From Bacteroidales bacterium (GTDB lineage: Bacteria; Bacteroidota; Bacteroidia; Bacteroidales; JAADGE01), in contig JAKISF010000003.1 of assembly GCA_021648725.1 (NCBI GenBank), positions 129,116 through 170,268 of the forward strand: DNA of 41,153 nt, given 5' to 3'. Every line of letters starts with the position of its first letter. The stretch's first letter is position 1. The translations under genes and the position numbers were made by a program. The notes beneath the pieces were generated by a model that was not told where the DNA came from, did not search any database, and was given only the letters and a program-made list of their open reading frames with translations. Of this stretch, positions 9,121-18,820 are shown piece after piece.

Positions 9121-10005
9121 ATGGCTAATTTCACGGAAAGTCACAGGTGGAAAGTTTTTATGAAGTACTTATACGGATGGGGTGCTTCTGTTGTTTTGGT
9201 TGGAGCGTTATTTAAGCTAACCCACTGGCCCGGAGCAAACTTAATGTTAACAATAGGACTTCTTGTTGAAGCAGGAATTTTCTTTTTCTCTGCATTTGAA
9301 CCTTTACACGAAGAGTTGGATTGGACATTAGTTTATCCGCAACTCGCAGGGCTAACTGATGCTATTGACATTCCTTCAGAAAAAGAAACAACATTACCTG
9401 CATCAACTGAAGCATTAGGAAGATTTAATGCAATGATTGAAAAAGCAGGAGACACAAATGTTTTTGAAAAATTCGGCGCAGGAATTGAGAACCTTAGTGA
9501 TAAAGTATCTCAAATGTCTGACATTTCCGATGCATCTCTTGCAACAAACGAATATACCGAAAACATGAAGGGGGCAGCAGGTGCTGTAGGAACTCTTATC
9601 GAATCTTACAATAAATCTGCCGAAGCAGTTTCTTACTCTGCCGACAGTTTATCAGATTCTTTTAACAGTGCTTCTGAAAAAGTATCTAACGGAGGAACTG
9701 AATTTGCCGAAGCTTACCAAAGACTTACAAATTCAATGGATTTAGACTTCTCTTCTCTTAAAGAAGGAAACTCTGAATACAATACACATATCAGCAGTTT
9801 AAATAAAAATCTTTCTGCATTAAATGCTATATTTGAGTTGCAATTGAACGAAACTGATCTTGACCAAATGATGGCTGATCTTCAAGGTTCTGTTGAACAC
9901 TCGAAAATATACAATACTGAAATTACAAAATTAGGACAAAAACTTGAAGCTCTTAATACTGTATACGGAAATATGCTAAGTGCAATGAATATTAATATGG
10001 ATTAA
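9121..10005 (+). CDS. gldL: T9SS motor protein GldL/PorL
   Basis: A 294-residue inner-membrane protein. Two transmembrane helices lie at about residues 17-35 and 39-58, joined by the conserved KLTHWPGAN. The second helix contains a glutamate (LVEAGIFFFSAFEP, Glu50) corresponding to the membrane glutamate known to be essential for GldL function. The remainder is a cytoplasmic domain rich in helix formers and Ser/Ala/Asn heptad-like stretches. In the family a GldL pentamer surrounds the transmembrane helices of a GldM dimer and forms the proton-driven motor of secretion and gliding. It lies 60 bases before gldM and is preceded by its own promoter-like sequence. Confidence 0.95.
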   Translation: MANFTESHRWKVFMKYLYGWGASVVLVGALFKLTHWPGANLMLTIGLLVEAGIFFFSAFEPLHEELDWTLVYPQLAGLTDAIDIPSEKETTLPASTEALGRFNAMIEKAGDTNVFEKFGAGIENLSDKVSQMSDISDASLATNEYTENMKGAAGAVGTLIESYNKSAEAVSYSADSLSDSFNSASEKVSNGGTEFAEAYQRLTNSMDLDFSSLKEGNSEYNTHISSLNKNLSALNAIFELQLNETDLDQMMADLQGSVEHSKIYNTEITKLGQKLEALNTVYGNMLSAMNINMD

Positions 10006-10065
10006 TTTTAATCCGTTTTATTTATTCTGAATTTAATTTATTTTATAATTTAAAAAATACAGATT

Positions 10066-11643
10066 ATGGGTCATGGTAATTTATCACCAAGGCAGAAGAT
10101 GATTAACATCATGTATCTTATCCTTACGGCTTTGCTTGCAATGAACGTATCGGCGGAGGTATTAAATGCATTTGTCTTGGTAAACGACAGTTTAGTTAAA
10201 ACTGAGGAGGGAATCAATAAGAAAAATTATGACGTTTACACTAAATTTAATAGTATGAACGCCGTTAATCCTACAAAAGTAGGTCCTTGGTTAAAAAAAG
10301 CAAGCGAAGTAGAATCTGAGTCCAAGGCACTCATTACATATATTGATACTTTAATAAGTAAGATTATTGTTAACGGAGGAGATGTTTATAGCGTATATAA
10401 AAGCGAAGGGACTAAATCAATTACGAAAAAAGATGATAAGGAAGGTCCTTTATATGTGATGTTGGAAGACAAATCACAAGGTAAAATAAGAGCGAATGAA
10501 CTTAAGGAAGAACTACAGAAATTTAGAGAAAAGGTTTCCCTGGTATTAAAAGGAGTTCCTAAATCTGAGACTATTCTTGAAAGTATGAACAAGAATTTAA
10601 ATACAGATGATATAATCGGACAAGAAGGGAAAGCTGTAAAATGGGAAAGGGCAAATTTTGACTTACCTATGGTTGCAGTTATAACAATGCTTACAAAGCT
10701 AAAAACTGATGTATTAAACACAGAGTCAGACGCAATTAACAGCTTGCTGGAAAGAGTAGATGCCGCAACATATAAGTTTACAGGTTTAAAAGCAATTGTA
10801 ACCTCAGAAAAAGGTTATGTGTTGAGCGGAGAGCCATATAATGCTAAGATTTTTGTAGCAGCATATGACACAACTATGGAACAGGTTATTCAATTAGATG
10901 ACGGTACAAAAATTACGGAATTTGATAAAGACGGAAAAGGAATCTTTTCTATAACAAAAGGTCCCGGTGTACATTCATTAAAAGGAACAATTACAATTCC
11001 GAAACCCGGTTCAGAAACAGAAGTAGATACTTTTAATTTTGAAAGCGAATACCAAGTTGCCGTACCGAGTGTTAGTGTATCGCCGACAAAAATGAATGTT
11101 TTTTACATAGGTGTAGATAATCCTGTTGAGATAACAGCTGCGGGAACTCCTGCAGATAAAATCTCTCCGTCATTAACAAGCGGTTCAATTCGAAGAAAAG
11201 GCGGTTCAGAATATATTGTTCGTGTTAAAAAACCCGGAAGAACAAAAGTTGTCGTAAGTGCAAACGGAAGAACATTGGGTTCTAAAGAGTTCAGAGTAAA
11301 ATCTTTACCAAATCCGGTTACAACAATAGGAGCACCTTCTGCTAGGTATTTTAAAGGAGGAAATATTCCGCAATCAACTTTACTGGCTTTAAGCGGAATA
11401 AATGCAACAATGGAGAATTTTGAATTTGATTTAAGGTTTAATATTACCGGGTTTGTTGTAACTTGTAATATCGGAGGTTTTGATGAAAGTGCTAAGGCAA
11501 ACGGTAGGAAATTTACTACTCAGCAAAAATCAATAATCAGAAAAGCACGAAAAAATTCTCGTGTAATTATTGAAGGTGTCAGAGCAAAAGGGCCTGACGG
11601 AAAAACACGGAAAATTAACGACTTAGTTTTTAAACTTAAGTAA
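10066..11643 (+). CDS. gldM: T9SS motor protein GldM/PorM
   Basis: A 525-residue protein with one N-terminal transmembrane helix (about 11-31) directly after the conserved GNLSPRQKMINIMYLILTAL. Arg9 matches a residue conserved in GldM. The long periplasmic part should contain four stacked domains (D1-D4). The opening helical domain is about 35-220, and the rest is beta-rich with Ig-like spacing (YQVAVPSVSVSPTKMNVFYI near 335). In the family the GldM dimer spans the periplasm and transmits GldL rotation to the GldK-GldN ring. The length is usual. It follows gldL by 60 bases and precedes gldN by 150 bases that hold a second strong hairpin. Confidence 0.95.
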   Translation: MGHGNLSPRQKMINIMYLILTALLAMNVSAEVLNAFVLVNDSLVKTEEGINKKNYDVYTKFNSMNAVNPTKVGPWLKKASEVESESKALITYIDTLISKIIVNGGDVYSVYKSEGTKSITKKDDKEGPLYVMLEDKSQGKIRANELKEELQKFREKVSLVLKGVPKSETILESMNKNLNTDDIIGQEGKAVKWERANFDLPMVAVITMLTKLKTDVLNTESDAINSLLERVDAATYKFTGLKAIVTSEKGYVLSGEPYNAKIFVAAYDTTMEQVIQLDDGTKITEFDKDGKGIFSITKGPGVHSLKGTITIPKPGSETEVDTFNFESEYQVAVPSVSVSPTKMNVFYIGVDNPVEITAAGTPADKISPSLTSGSIRRKGGSEYIVRVKKPGRTKVVVSANGRTLGSKEFRVKSLPNPVTTIGAPSARYFKGGNIPQSTLLALSGINATMENFEFDLRFNITGFVVTCNIGGFDESAKANGRKFTTQQKSIIRKARKNSRVIIEGVRAKGPDGKTRKINDLVFKLK

Positions 11644-11657
11644 GTTCTGTGTAAAGA

Positions 11658-11692
11658 TTTGTAAAAACAAAGAAATATTTTTATAATCTTTG
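11658..11692 (+). promoter_or_regulatory. Possible promoter of gldN
   Basis: TTTG (11658-11661) precedes AATCTTTG (11685-11692), which differs from TAnnTTTG in one base, with a spacer of 23. A start near 11700 would place the 11730-11765 hairpin inside the gldN leader. Confidence 0.3.
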
Positions 11693-11729
11693 CGTTAATA
11701 TACAAAGCATTAATAATTGCTTAATACAG

Positions 11730-11765
11730 GAACTAAACAGTTAAATAAATTTAGCTGTTTAGTTC
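11730..11765 (+). other. 16-bp hairpin in the gldN leader
   Basis: The 11-base arms GAACTAAACAG (11730-11740) and CTGTTTAGTTC (11755-11765) pair perfectly. Five further pairs, one a wobble, extend the stem to 16 bp with tetraloop TAAA (11746-11749). The hairpin ends 28 bases before the gldN ATG. The downstream sequence CAAATTTTG is a poor U-tract, so an mRNA-stability or translation-control element is as likely as a terminator. Confidence 0.6.
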
Positions 11766-11793
11766 AAATTTTGAAAAAATAAAATATAAACAG

Positions 11794-12636
11794 ATGAAAA
11801 AATTCTTGTATTCGCTTATCGGATTGTTTATTTTCTTAGCTTTTACAACAGATGTTCAAGCCCAAGGAGTAGACGGTGTTTACACTAAGCACATTTCACA
11901 AAAAAGAAAACCGCTTCCTTTCCAATTTATAAGAGAGGCTGACGTAATGTGGTCAAAAGTTATATGGAGAAGAGTTAACTTAACAGAAAAAAGAAACTTA
12001 TCTCTATATTATCCTACTTATGAAATGGAAGACAGAAAAAGTTTAATTCAATTAATGATGTGGGGTATTAAAAATAAAAGTTTAACACCTTTTGCTTCTG
12101 ATGAATTTACTACTCAATACACTTTAAACGAGATTGATGAAAGGTTCGGTGCAGGGATTGATACTACATACGACATTGATCCCGAAACAGGAGAAACTAT
12201 CCCGTTGATAACCAAAAAACCTGCTGACATCAGTGAAGTTAAGGAGTTATTAATTAAAGAACGTTGGATTTTTGATAAGCAAAGATCTGTAATGGAACCC
12301 AGAATTATCGGGTTATGCCCTATTCGTGTTTATTACAGAGATGATGATTTAGATCAGGAAGACACCAGATTCAGAAAGTTATTTTGGATATTCTTTCCTG
12401 AGGCTCGAAATATTTTTGCAAGTCAAGCAATTTATAATGACAATAATCAATCGCAAGAATTAACATTTGACGATTATTTTTTAAAACGAATGTTTGACGG
12501 TTACATCTTTCAAGAATCAAACGTACATAATAATCGACTGATTCAAGAATACACAACCGGTTTAGATGTTTTATTGGAATCTGAAAGAATAAAAGATCAA
12601 ATATTCAGTTTTGAACATGACCTATGGGAATTCTAA
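11794..12636 (+). CDS. gldN: T9SS ring protein GldN/PorN
   Basis: A 280-residue exported protein with a signal peptide of about 23 residues ending VQA. The mature part has the GldN/PorN pattern: IREADVMWSKVIWRRVNLTE early, KSLIQLMMWGIKN, KERWIFDKQRSVMEPRIIGL, and RKLFWIFFPEARNIFA followed by FDDYFLKRMFDGYI. In the family GldN associates with GldK in the periplasmic ring and is needed for secretion and gliding. It closes the cluster, with a clear terminator 24 bases after its stop. Its leader carries an unusual hairpin. Confidence 0.94.
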   Translation: MKKFLYSLIGLFIFLAFTTDVQAQGVDGVYTKHISQKRKPLPFQFIREADVMWSKVIWRRVNLTEKRNLSLYYPTYEMEDRKSLIQLMMWGIKNKSLTPFASDEFTTQYTLNEIDERFGAGIDTTYDIDPETGETIPLITKKPADISEVKELLIKERWIFDKQRSVMEPRIIGLCPIRVYYRDDDLDQEDTRFRKLFWIFFPEARNIFASQAIYNDNNQSQELTFDDYFLKRMFDGYIFQESNVHNNRLIQEYTTGLDVLLESERIKDQIFSFEHDLWEF

Positions 12637-12658
12637 AACAGAATTAATAATAAATTAT

Positions 12659-12686
12659 AAAGCCTCGAATTAGCGAGGCTTTTTTT
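12659..12686 (+). terminator. Terminator of the T9SS cluster
   Basis: Arms AGCCTCG (12661-12667) and CGAGGCT (12674-12680) form a perfect 7-bp GC-rich stem, extended by flanking A-T pairs, with a 6-base loop and six T directly after. It is a canonical intrinsic terminator following gldN. Confidence 0.85.
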
Positions 12687-12759
12687 ATTTTTGTATATTA
12701 TCTTTAAAAAACATAAACCTTGTTGATAAAAATCATAGGTTCTATTCACATAAAACAAG

Positions 12760-12767
12760 TACTTTTG
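12760..12767 (+). promoter_or_regulatory. -7 element of mutA
   Basis: TACTTTTG is a perfect TAnnTTTG match ending 14 bases before the mutA ATG at 12782, predicting a leader of only a few bases. No TTTG is found at the expected -33 distance. Confidence 0.35.
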
Positions 12768-12781
12768 CAAAAAAACAACCA

Positions 12782-14626
12782 ATGGCTTATAAAAAATTAT
12801 TTGACAAATTTAATTCAGCAACGACCAAAGAATGGGAAGAAAAAATAAACATTGATCTGAAAGGTGCCGATTATAAAAAAAAATTAATTGCAAAAACAAT
12901 AGAGGGAATTGACATTAAACCATACTACAGAACTGAAGATCTTTCAGATTTAGAATACCTAAGTTCGCTGCCGGGTAAATATCCGTATTCACGAGGGAAT
13001 AACACAGAAAACAGCAAACATAAAATTCGTCAAAACATTTTCATTGATAAGTATAAAAATGCAAATAAAAAAGCTGTTGAAATTGTCTCAAAAGGGGTAA
13101 CATCAGTCGGTTTTATCATAGACCACAAAGAAGACATTTCAAAAAAAGAACTTTCTGTTTTATTGAAAGATATTGATGTTTCAAATATTGAGATTAATTT
13201 CATTTCAGGAATACATTCTGAAAAAGTTTTTCAATTATTTAAAAACTACATTTTAAGTAACAATATAGATTCCGATACTATAACAGGATCTGTTGGTTTT
13301 GACCCGATAGGACATAAAACCGTTACAGGAAACTGTTATAATAAAAACAATTGTAATTTTTCCGACAAATTAAAATCCCTGATTAAAATCTCAGAGAATT
13401 ATCTTCCGAAATTTAAAATTATTAATATTAATGCACAACATTTCAGAAATGCAGGTTCAACTGCCGTTCAGGAATTAGCATTCGGGCTGGCAATAGGCAG
13501 TGAATATATGGCTAAAGCAAATGATGCAGGAATTAAGACAGATTTAATTGCATCGAAAATAATGTTTACATTCGGAATTGCATCAAACTATTTCATGGAA
13601 ATTGCCAAAATACGTGCCGCAAGAATTCTTTGGGCAAAAATAGTTGATGCTTTCAAAGTCAAAAACAAAGAAAATTGTAAAACATATATTCATTCTGTTA
13701 CTTGTAACTGGAATAAAACAGCTTATGCACCCTATGTCAATATGTTAAGAACAACAACAGAATCCATGTCAGCATTATTAGGCGGAACAGACTCATTATT
13801 AGTTTCCCCTTTTAATGCAACATTTGAAAAACCCGATGACTTCTCTGAAAGAATTGCAAGAAATACTCAAATTATCTTAAATGAAGAAGCATATTTTGAC
13901 AAACCGGTTGACCCTGCCGGCGGTTCATACTATATTGAAAACCTTACAAACTCAATAGCAGAATATGCATGGAAGTTATTCTTAGAAATTGAACAGGAAG
14001 GCGGCTACGAAAAAGCATTTAATAAAGGAATTATAAAAGAAAAAATAGAAAATACTGCTCGTCAAAGAGATATGAATATTGCTCAACGCAAAGAAATAAT
14101 TCTCGGCACAAATCAATACCCCGACAGAAATGAGAAAATTACTATTCCTAAAAAAGAAAAAAGAACTATTCCTGAAAACGCATTAAGACTATACAGAGCT
14201 GCCGAAGCATTTGAAAGTTTAAGGCAAAAAACCGAAAAGGCAAAAAAAACACCTAAAGTATTTATGCTTACAATCGGAAACTCTGTAATGAGAAAAGCTC
14301 GAGCAACATTTGCCGGAAACTTCTTTGCTTGTGCCGGATTTAAGATTATTGACAAGTCCGGTTTTAATACAATTGAAGATGCCGTTCAAGCAAGCATTAA
14401 AGCAAATGCCGACATAACAGTTATTTGCAGTTCTGATGATGAATACCCCGACATTGTCCCTGTAATATTTGAACGTTTAAAAAATAAATCAATTGTTGCC
14501 GTAGCCGGTTATCCTAAAAACAGTATTGATGCACTTTCCGCATTCGGAGTTAAACACTTTATACATCTAAAATCAAATATTTTGGAGACTTTGAAAGAAT
14601 TTCAGGAAGAACTCGGCATTAAATAA
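12782..14626 (+). CDS. mutA: Methylmalonyl-CoA mutase small subunit
   Basis: A 614-residue small subunit of the B12-dependent mutase interconverting methylmalonyl-CoA and succinyl-CoA. The TIM-barrel half carries family landmarks AQHFRNAGSTAVQELAFGLA, AKIRAARILWAKI, ARNTQIILNEEAYFDKPVDP and AGGSYYIENLT. The C-terminal Rossmann half (about 490-614) is present but has no DxHxxG cobalamin motif; the equivalent region reads TIGNSVMRKARATFAG. This is normal for the non-catalytic small subunit. It is 18 bases before mutB, so the two are co-transcribed. In Bacteroidota this pair usually serves the succinate-propionate route. No meaB or epimerase gene is adjacent here. Confidence 0.95.
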   Translation: MAYKKLFDKFNSATTKEWEEKINIDLKGADYKKKLIAKTIEGIDIKPYYRTEDLSDLEYLSSLPGKYPYSRGNNTENSKHKIRQNIFIDKYKNANKKAVEIVSKGVTSVGFIIDHKEDISKKELSVLLKDIDVSNIEINFISGIHSEKVFQLFKNYILSNNIDSDTITGSVGFDPIGHKTVTGNCYNKNNCNFSDKLKSLIKISENYLPKFKIININAQHFRNAGSTAVQELAFGLAIGSEYMAKANDAGIKTDLIASKIMFTFGIASNYFMEIAKIRAARILWAKIVDAFKVKNKENCKTYIHSVTCNWNKTAYAPYVNMLRTTTESMSALLGGTDSLLVSPFNATFEKPDDFSERIARNTQIILNEEAYFDKPVDPAGGSYYIENLTNSIAEYAWKLFLEIEQEGGYEKAFNKGIIKEKIENTARQRDMNIAQRKEIILGTNQYPDRNEKITIPKKEKRTIPENALRLYRAAEAFESLRQKTEKAKKTPKVFMLTIGNSVMRKARATFAGNFFACAGFKIIDKSGFNTIEDAVQASIKANADITVICSSDDEYPDIVPVIFERLKNKSIVAVAGYPKNSIDALSAFGVKHFIHLKSNILETLKEFQEELGIK

Positions 14627-14644
14627 ATTTATAAAAACACTATC

Positions 14645-16771
14645 ATGCGACCCGATTTTACAAAAATAAACTTTAAATCAACAACTACTTCAGAGGAAAA
14701 AACGAGGAATAAAGGAGAAAAATTCATAACTCCCGAACAAATCGAATTAGATGCTTTTTACACAAAAGAAGACATGAAAGATATGGAGCATCTTAATTTC
14801 GCAGCCGGAATTCCGCCTTATTTAAGAGGTCCTTACTCAACAATGTATGTCATGCGTCCGTGGACAATCAGACAATATGCAGGCTTTTCGACCGCAGAAG
14901 AATCAAATGCCTTTTACAAAAGAAATCTTGCTGCCGGACAAAAAGGTCTTTCAGTTGCCTTTGACCTTGCAACACACAGAGGCTATGACTCTGACCACGA
15001 AAGAGTTGTGGGAGATGTAGGAAAAGCCGGTGTTGCTATTGATTCTGTTCTTGATATGGAAATTCTGTTCAACCAAATTCCTTTAAATAAAATGTCTGTT
15101 TCCATGACAATGAACGGTGCCGTTTTGCCCATTTTGGCATTCTATATTGTTGCGGGATTGGAACAAGGAGCAAAATTGGAAGAGCTTACGGGAACCATAC
15201 AAAATGATATTCTGAAAGAATTTATGGTTAGGAACACATACATCTACCCTCCTCAACCATCAATGAGAATTATTGCCGACATTTTTGAATACACATCGCA
15301 GAAAATGCCGAAATTTAATTCAATCAGTATTTCAGGCTATCACATGCAAGAAGCAGGAGCAACAGCTGATATTGAATTAGCATATACACTTGCTGACGGT
15401 TTAGAATATTTAAGAACCGGAGTAAAGGCAGGAATGAATATTGACAGTTTTGCTCCGCGATTATCATTCTTTTGGGCAATAGGAATGAATCATTTTACCG
15501 AAATTGCAAAAATGCGTGCAGCTCGAATGCTTTGGGCAAAAATTGTAAAACAATTCAACCCGAAAAACCCAAAGTCAATGGCACTAAGAACACACAGCCA
15601 AACATCAGGCTGGAGTTTAACCGAACAAGACCCGTTTAACAATATTGCCAGAACATGTATAGAAGCAACTGCAGCAGTGCTCGGACACACTCAATCTTTA
15701 CATACAAACGCCCTTGACGAAGCCATTGCTTTACCTACCGATTTTTCGGCACGAATTGCCAGAAATACCCAAATATATCTGCAAGAAGAAACCGGCATAA
15801 CCAAAACCGTTGACCCTTGGGGAGGTTCTTATTATGTTGAAAAATTAACTCACGAAATTGCTCATAAAGCATGGAAACTTATTGAAGAGGTTGAAGAACT
15901 CGGAGGAATGTCAAAAGCGGTTGAAACCGGTATTCCAAAAATGCGAATTGAAGAAGCTGCTGCCAGAAAACAAGCCAGAATCGACAGCGGAAAAGATACA
16001 ATTGTTGGTGTAAATAAATACAAGCTTGAAAAAGAAGCTCCGCTTGACATTTTAGAAGTTGATAATACTGCTGTCAGAAAAACACAAATTGAACGCTTAA
16101 AAAAACTGAAAGCCGAAAGGAATAATAAAGAAGTTAAAGCGGCGTTAAATGCCATAACAAAATCAATGAAAACAGGCAAAGGCAATTTGCTGAAATTATC
16201 AATTGATGCTGCTAAAAAAAGAGCAAGTCTCGGTGAAATTTCAGATGCAATTGAGAAAGTTACCGGAAGGTATAAAGCCGTTATTCGCTCAATTTCAGGA
16301 ATTTACTCATCAGAATCTAAAAGTGACATGAATTTTGAAAAAGCAAAAGAATTAGCTGATAAGTTTGCCGAACAAGAGGGCAGACGACCAAGAATAATGA
16401 TTGCGAAAATGGGACAAGACGGACACGACCGAGGAGCAAAAGTTGTTGCAACAGGCTATGCCGACATAGGTTTTGACGTTGATATAGGACCTCTTTTTCA
16501 AACACCCGCAGAAGCAGCAAAACAAGCTGTTGAAAACGATGTTCATATTCTCGGAGTTTCAAGTTTGGCAGCCGGGCACAAAACTCTTGTTCCGCAGGTT
16601 ATTGATGAGCTTAAAAAACTGGGGAGAGATGATATAATGGTTATATGCGGAGGTGTAATTCCGCACCAAGATTATCAATTTTTGTATGATGCCGGTGTTG
16701 TCGGTATTTTCGGACCGGGTTCTTCTGTTTCGGAAGCTGCCGTTCAAATATTAGAAGTATTGTTAAATTAG
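14645..16771 (+). CDS. mutB: Methylmalonyl-CoA mutase large (catalytic) subunit
   Basis: A 708-residue catalytic subunit. The barrel domain has [55 protein letters not shown] and [20 protein letters not shown]. The C-terminal B12 domain has [20 protein letters not shown], with His594 of DGHDRG the expected lower axial cobalt ligand, and closes with [12 protein letters not shown] and [10 protein letters not shown]. All residues expected for activity that I can place are there. It forms the heterodimer with MutA. The gene ends 238 bases before panD in a region that contains a short palindrome and a promoter-like sequence. Confidence 0.97.
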   Translation: MRPDFTKINFKSTTTSEEKTRNKGEKFITPEQIELDAFYTKEDMKDMEHLNFAAGIPPYLRGPYSTMYVMRPWTIRQYAGFSTAEESNAFYKRNLAAGQKGLSVAFDLATHRGYDSDHERVVGDVGKAGVAIDSVLDMEILFNQIPLNKMSVSMTMNGAVLPILAFYIVAGLEQGAKLEELTGTIQNDILKEFMVRNTYIYPPQPSMRIIADIFEYTSQKMPKFNSISISGYHMQEAGATADIELAYTLADGLEYLRTGVKAGMNIDSFAPRLSFFWAIGMNHFTEIAKMRAARMLWAKIVKQFNPKNPKSMALRTHSQTSGWSLTEQDPFNNIARTCIEATAAVLGHTQSLHTNALDEAIALPTDFSARIARNTQIYLQEETGITKTVDPWGGSYYVEKLTHEIAHKAWKLIEEVEELGGMSKAVETGIPKMRIEEAAARKQARIDSGKDTIVGVNKYKLEKEAPLDILEVDNTAVRKTQIERLKKLKAERNNKEVKAALNAITKSMKTGKGNLLKLSIDAAKKRASLGEISDAIEKVTGRYKAVIRSISGIYSSESKSDMNFEKAKELADKFAEQEGRRPRIMIAKMGQDGHDRGAKVVATGYADIGFDVDIGPLFQTPAEAAKQAVENDVHILGVSSLAAGHKTLVPQVIDELKKLGRDDIMVICGGVIPHQDYQFLYDAGVVGIFGPGSSVSEAAVQILEVLLN

Positions 16772-16775
16772 TTTT

Positions 16776-16788
16776 TGACATAATGTCA
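16776..16788. repeat. 13-base palindrome after mutB
   Basis: TGACATAATGTCA is a perfect inverted repeat of 6 bases around one central base, 4 bases after the mutB stop. It is too short and lacks a U-run to be a terminator. It could be a protein-binding site or chance. Confidence 0.25.
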
Positions 16789-16921
16789 CAGATTCGTTTA
16801 ACATTCTTAATTATATTCACTAAGAATATTTCACTACATCATATTACCTTAAATACCTGCAACATTCTTTTATACAGATAAGTACAGGAATTCATCTTAA
16901 ATTATGTTTTTTTTGATAATA

Positions 16922-16952
16922 TTTGCCATATCTAAATTATTTATTTCCTTTG
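16922..16952 (+). promoter_or_regulatory. Promoter-like sequence of panD
   Basis: TTTG (16922-16925) and TTCCTTTG (16945-16952) are exactly 19 bases apart; the -7 element differs from TAnnTTTG in one base. It predicts a leader of about 50 bases before the panD ATG at 17010. Confidence 0.45.
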
Positions 16953-17009
16953 CAAAAAATATTTCCGGACTTTAATTTGCGGTATTAAGTCTGAAACAAT
17001 AATCTAAAA

Positions 17010-17363
17010 ATGAATATACAAGTCTTAAAATCTAAAATTCACAGAGTAACAGTTACGGGAGCAGACTTGAATTATGTAGGCAGCATTACCATAGATGAAG
17101 CATTAATGGAAGCCGCAAATATAATAGAAGGAGAAAAAGTTCAAATTGTAAATAATAATAACGGAGAACGTATTGAAACCTACGTTATTAAAGGAAAAAG
17201 AAACTCCGGAAAAATTGAACTTAACGGTGCAGCCGCAAGAAGGGTTCAACCGGGAGATATTATTATTATTTTTTCTTATGCAAGTATGGATTTTGAAGAA
17301 TCAAAAAAATTCAAGCCTTGGCTTGTGTTTCCCGATACAGATTCTAACAGAATAATTAAATAA
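17010..17363 (+). CDS. panD: Aspartate 1-decarboxylase proenzyme
   Basis: A 117-residue pyruvoyl enzyme that makes beta-alanine from aspartate for pantothenate and coenzyme A. The self-cleavage site Gly24-Ser25 is present in the context [19 protein letters not shown], and Lys9 and His11 ([14 protein letters not shown]) are in the usual places. The ending [17 protein letters not shown] is typical of the family. The gene stands between mutB and radA with its own promoter-like sequence and a terminator. No other pan gene is in the window. Confidence 0.96.
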   Translation: MNIQVLKSKIHRVTVTGADLNYVGSITIDEALMEAANIIEGEKVQIVNNNNGERIETYVIKGKRNSGKIELNGAAARRVQPGDIIIIFSYASMDFEESKKFKPWLVFPDTDSNRIIK

Positions 17364-17367
17364 TCAT

Positions 17368-17397
17368 AAAGCACTTTCAAAACGGAGGTGCTTTTTT
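17368..17397 (+). terminator. Terminator of panD
   Basis: Arms AAAGCACTTTC (17368-17378) and GGAGGTGCTTT (17384-17394) pair over 11 bp with two U-G wobbles, a 5-base loop and a T-run to 17397. The structure sits only 29 bases before the radA ATG and so also occupies radA's promoter region. Confidence 0.75.
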
Positions 17398-17409
17398 ATT
17401 TTGTTTTAT

Positions 17410-17417
17410 TACTTTTG
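17410..17417 (+). promoter_or_regulatory. -7 element of radA
   Basis: TACTTTTG perfectly matches TAnnTTTG and ends 8 bases before the radA ATG at 17426, predicting a leaderless or near-leaderless mRNA. The -33 position falls within the 3' arm of the panD terminator and has no TTTG. Confidence 0.35.
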
Positions 17418-17425
17418 CGAATACT

Positions 17426-18787
17426 ATGGCAAAAATCAAAACAGCATATGTTTGTCAGAACTGCGGAAACAGAGAGGCAAAATGGATAGGACAATGTTCT
17501 GCCTGTAATGAATGGAATACTTTCGAAGAAGAAGTTATTGAAAAAAGCAGCAGTATTGTTTCAAGTTCAAACAAAAAAGTTGCAGCAAAGCCTCAACGTA
17601 TAAAAGATATTACTTTTGAAAAAGAAATCCGAATTAACACTTTAAATGCAGAATTTAATCGTGTTCTCGGAGGCGGTCTTGTTCTCGGCTCAATTGTATT
17701 AATAGGCGGTGAACCCGGAATAGGGAAATCAACCTTGGCATTGCAAATTGCTGCTAACTTGGAACATTATAAAACCATGTATGTATCAGGCGAAGAAAGC
17801 CTGCAACAAATTAAACTCCGTGCAAAAAGAATTGCATCAGGCGAAAACAATTGCTACATTTTAAGTGAAACAAGATTGGAGGCAATTTTAAGAAATGCCG
17901 AAAACCTTAATCCGGATATTATTGTTATAGATTCTATTCAAACAATTTCAACCGAAAAAACAGATTCTTCACCCGGAAGTGTTACACAAATAAGAGAATG
18001 CACAACCGAAATCTTAAAATATGCCAAAGAAAACAACAAACCGGTTATTTTAATCGGTCATATTAATAAAGAGGGAAATCTTGCCGGACCGAAGGTTTTA
18101 GAACATATTGTTGATACAGTTCTTCAATTTGAAGGAGACAGAAATCATTTATACCGCATTATCAGAGCTACAAAAAACCGTTTCGGTTCAACTTCCGAAC
18201 TCGGTATTTTTGAAATGAGTAATAAAGGTTTACGTGAAGTTCCGAATCCGTCTGAAATGTTACTTTCACAAAACGCCGAGAACATGAGCGGTGTTGCAGT
18301 TTCGGCAACAATTGAAGGAATCCGACCGTTTTTAATTGAAGTTCAGGCATTGGTTAGTACAGCAGCATACGGCACCCCTCAAAGAAGCTCTACCGGCTTT
18401 AATTCCAGACGTTTAAATATGTTACTTGCCGTTCTGGAGAAAAGAGCAAGATTTAAACTTGCAACAAAAGATGTTTTTTTAAATATTGCCGGCGGATTAA
18501 AAGTCGATGACCCGGGAACAGACCTTTCTGTTGTCTGCTCCGTTTTATCTTCAGATATTGACATTGCTCTTCCAAAAGATGTTTGTTTTGCCGGAGAAAT
18601 CGGTTTGTCCGGAGAAATTCGTCCTGTTACGCGTGTTGAGCAAAGAATTGCAGAAGCAGCAAAACTCGGATTTAAAAAAATATACATTTCTAAATTCAAC
18701 AAAAAAGGAATAAACTTTTCAAAATTTGATATTGAAGTTTTCGGAGCATCAAAAGTTGAAGAAGTTTTCAGAGCGTTATTTAAATAA
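17426..18787 (+). CDS. radA: DNA repair protein RadA (Sms)
   Basis: A 453-residue branch-migration ATPase that helps RecA-mediated recombination. It has the N-terminal zinc finger with Cys10, Cys13, Cys24 and Cys27, then Walker A GGEPGIGKST (94-103). A Walker-B-like strand is DIIVIDSIQT, and the RadA-specific motif KNRFG is at 250-254. The C-terminal Lon-protease-like domain (about 300-453) contains AYGTPQRSSTGFNSRRLNML and ends RALFK. Everything expected of the family is present at normal length. It is read right after the panD terminator and seems to have its own promoter. Confidence 0.97.
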   Translation: MAKIKTAYVCQNCGNREAKWIGQCSACNEWNTFEEEVIEKSSSIVSSSNKKVAAKPQRIKDITFEKEIRINTLNAEFNRVLGGGLVLGSIVLIGGEPGIGKSTLALQIAANLEHYKTMYVSGEESLQQIKLRAKRIASGENNCYILSETRLEAILRNAENLNPDIIVIDSIQTISTEKTDSSPGSVTQIRECTTEILKYAKENNKPVILIGHINKEGNLAGPKVLEHIVDTVLQFEGDRNHLYRIIRATKNRFGSTSELGIFEMSNKGLREVPNPSEMLLSQNAENMSGVAVSATIEGIRPFLIEVQALVSTAAYGTPQRSSTGFNSRRLNMLLAVLEKRARFKLATKDVFLNIAGGLKVDDPGTDLSVVCSVLSSDIDIALPKDVCFAGEIGLSGEIRPVTRVEQRIAEAAKLGFKKIYISKFNKKGINFSKFDIEVFGASKVEEVFRALFK

Positions 18788-18820
18788 AAAAGCTTATGTT
18801 TTTGAGCACTAAGTATAAAA

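Noticed and set aside
12782-14626. MutA as a damaged mutase because it lacks DxHxxG
   Set aside because: Loss of the cobalamin motif is normal for the small subunit of heterodimeric mutases; MutB carries it intact.
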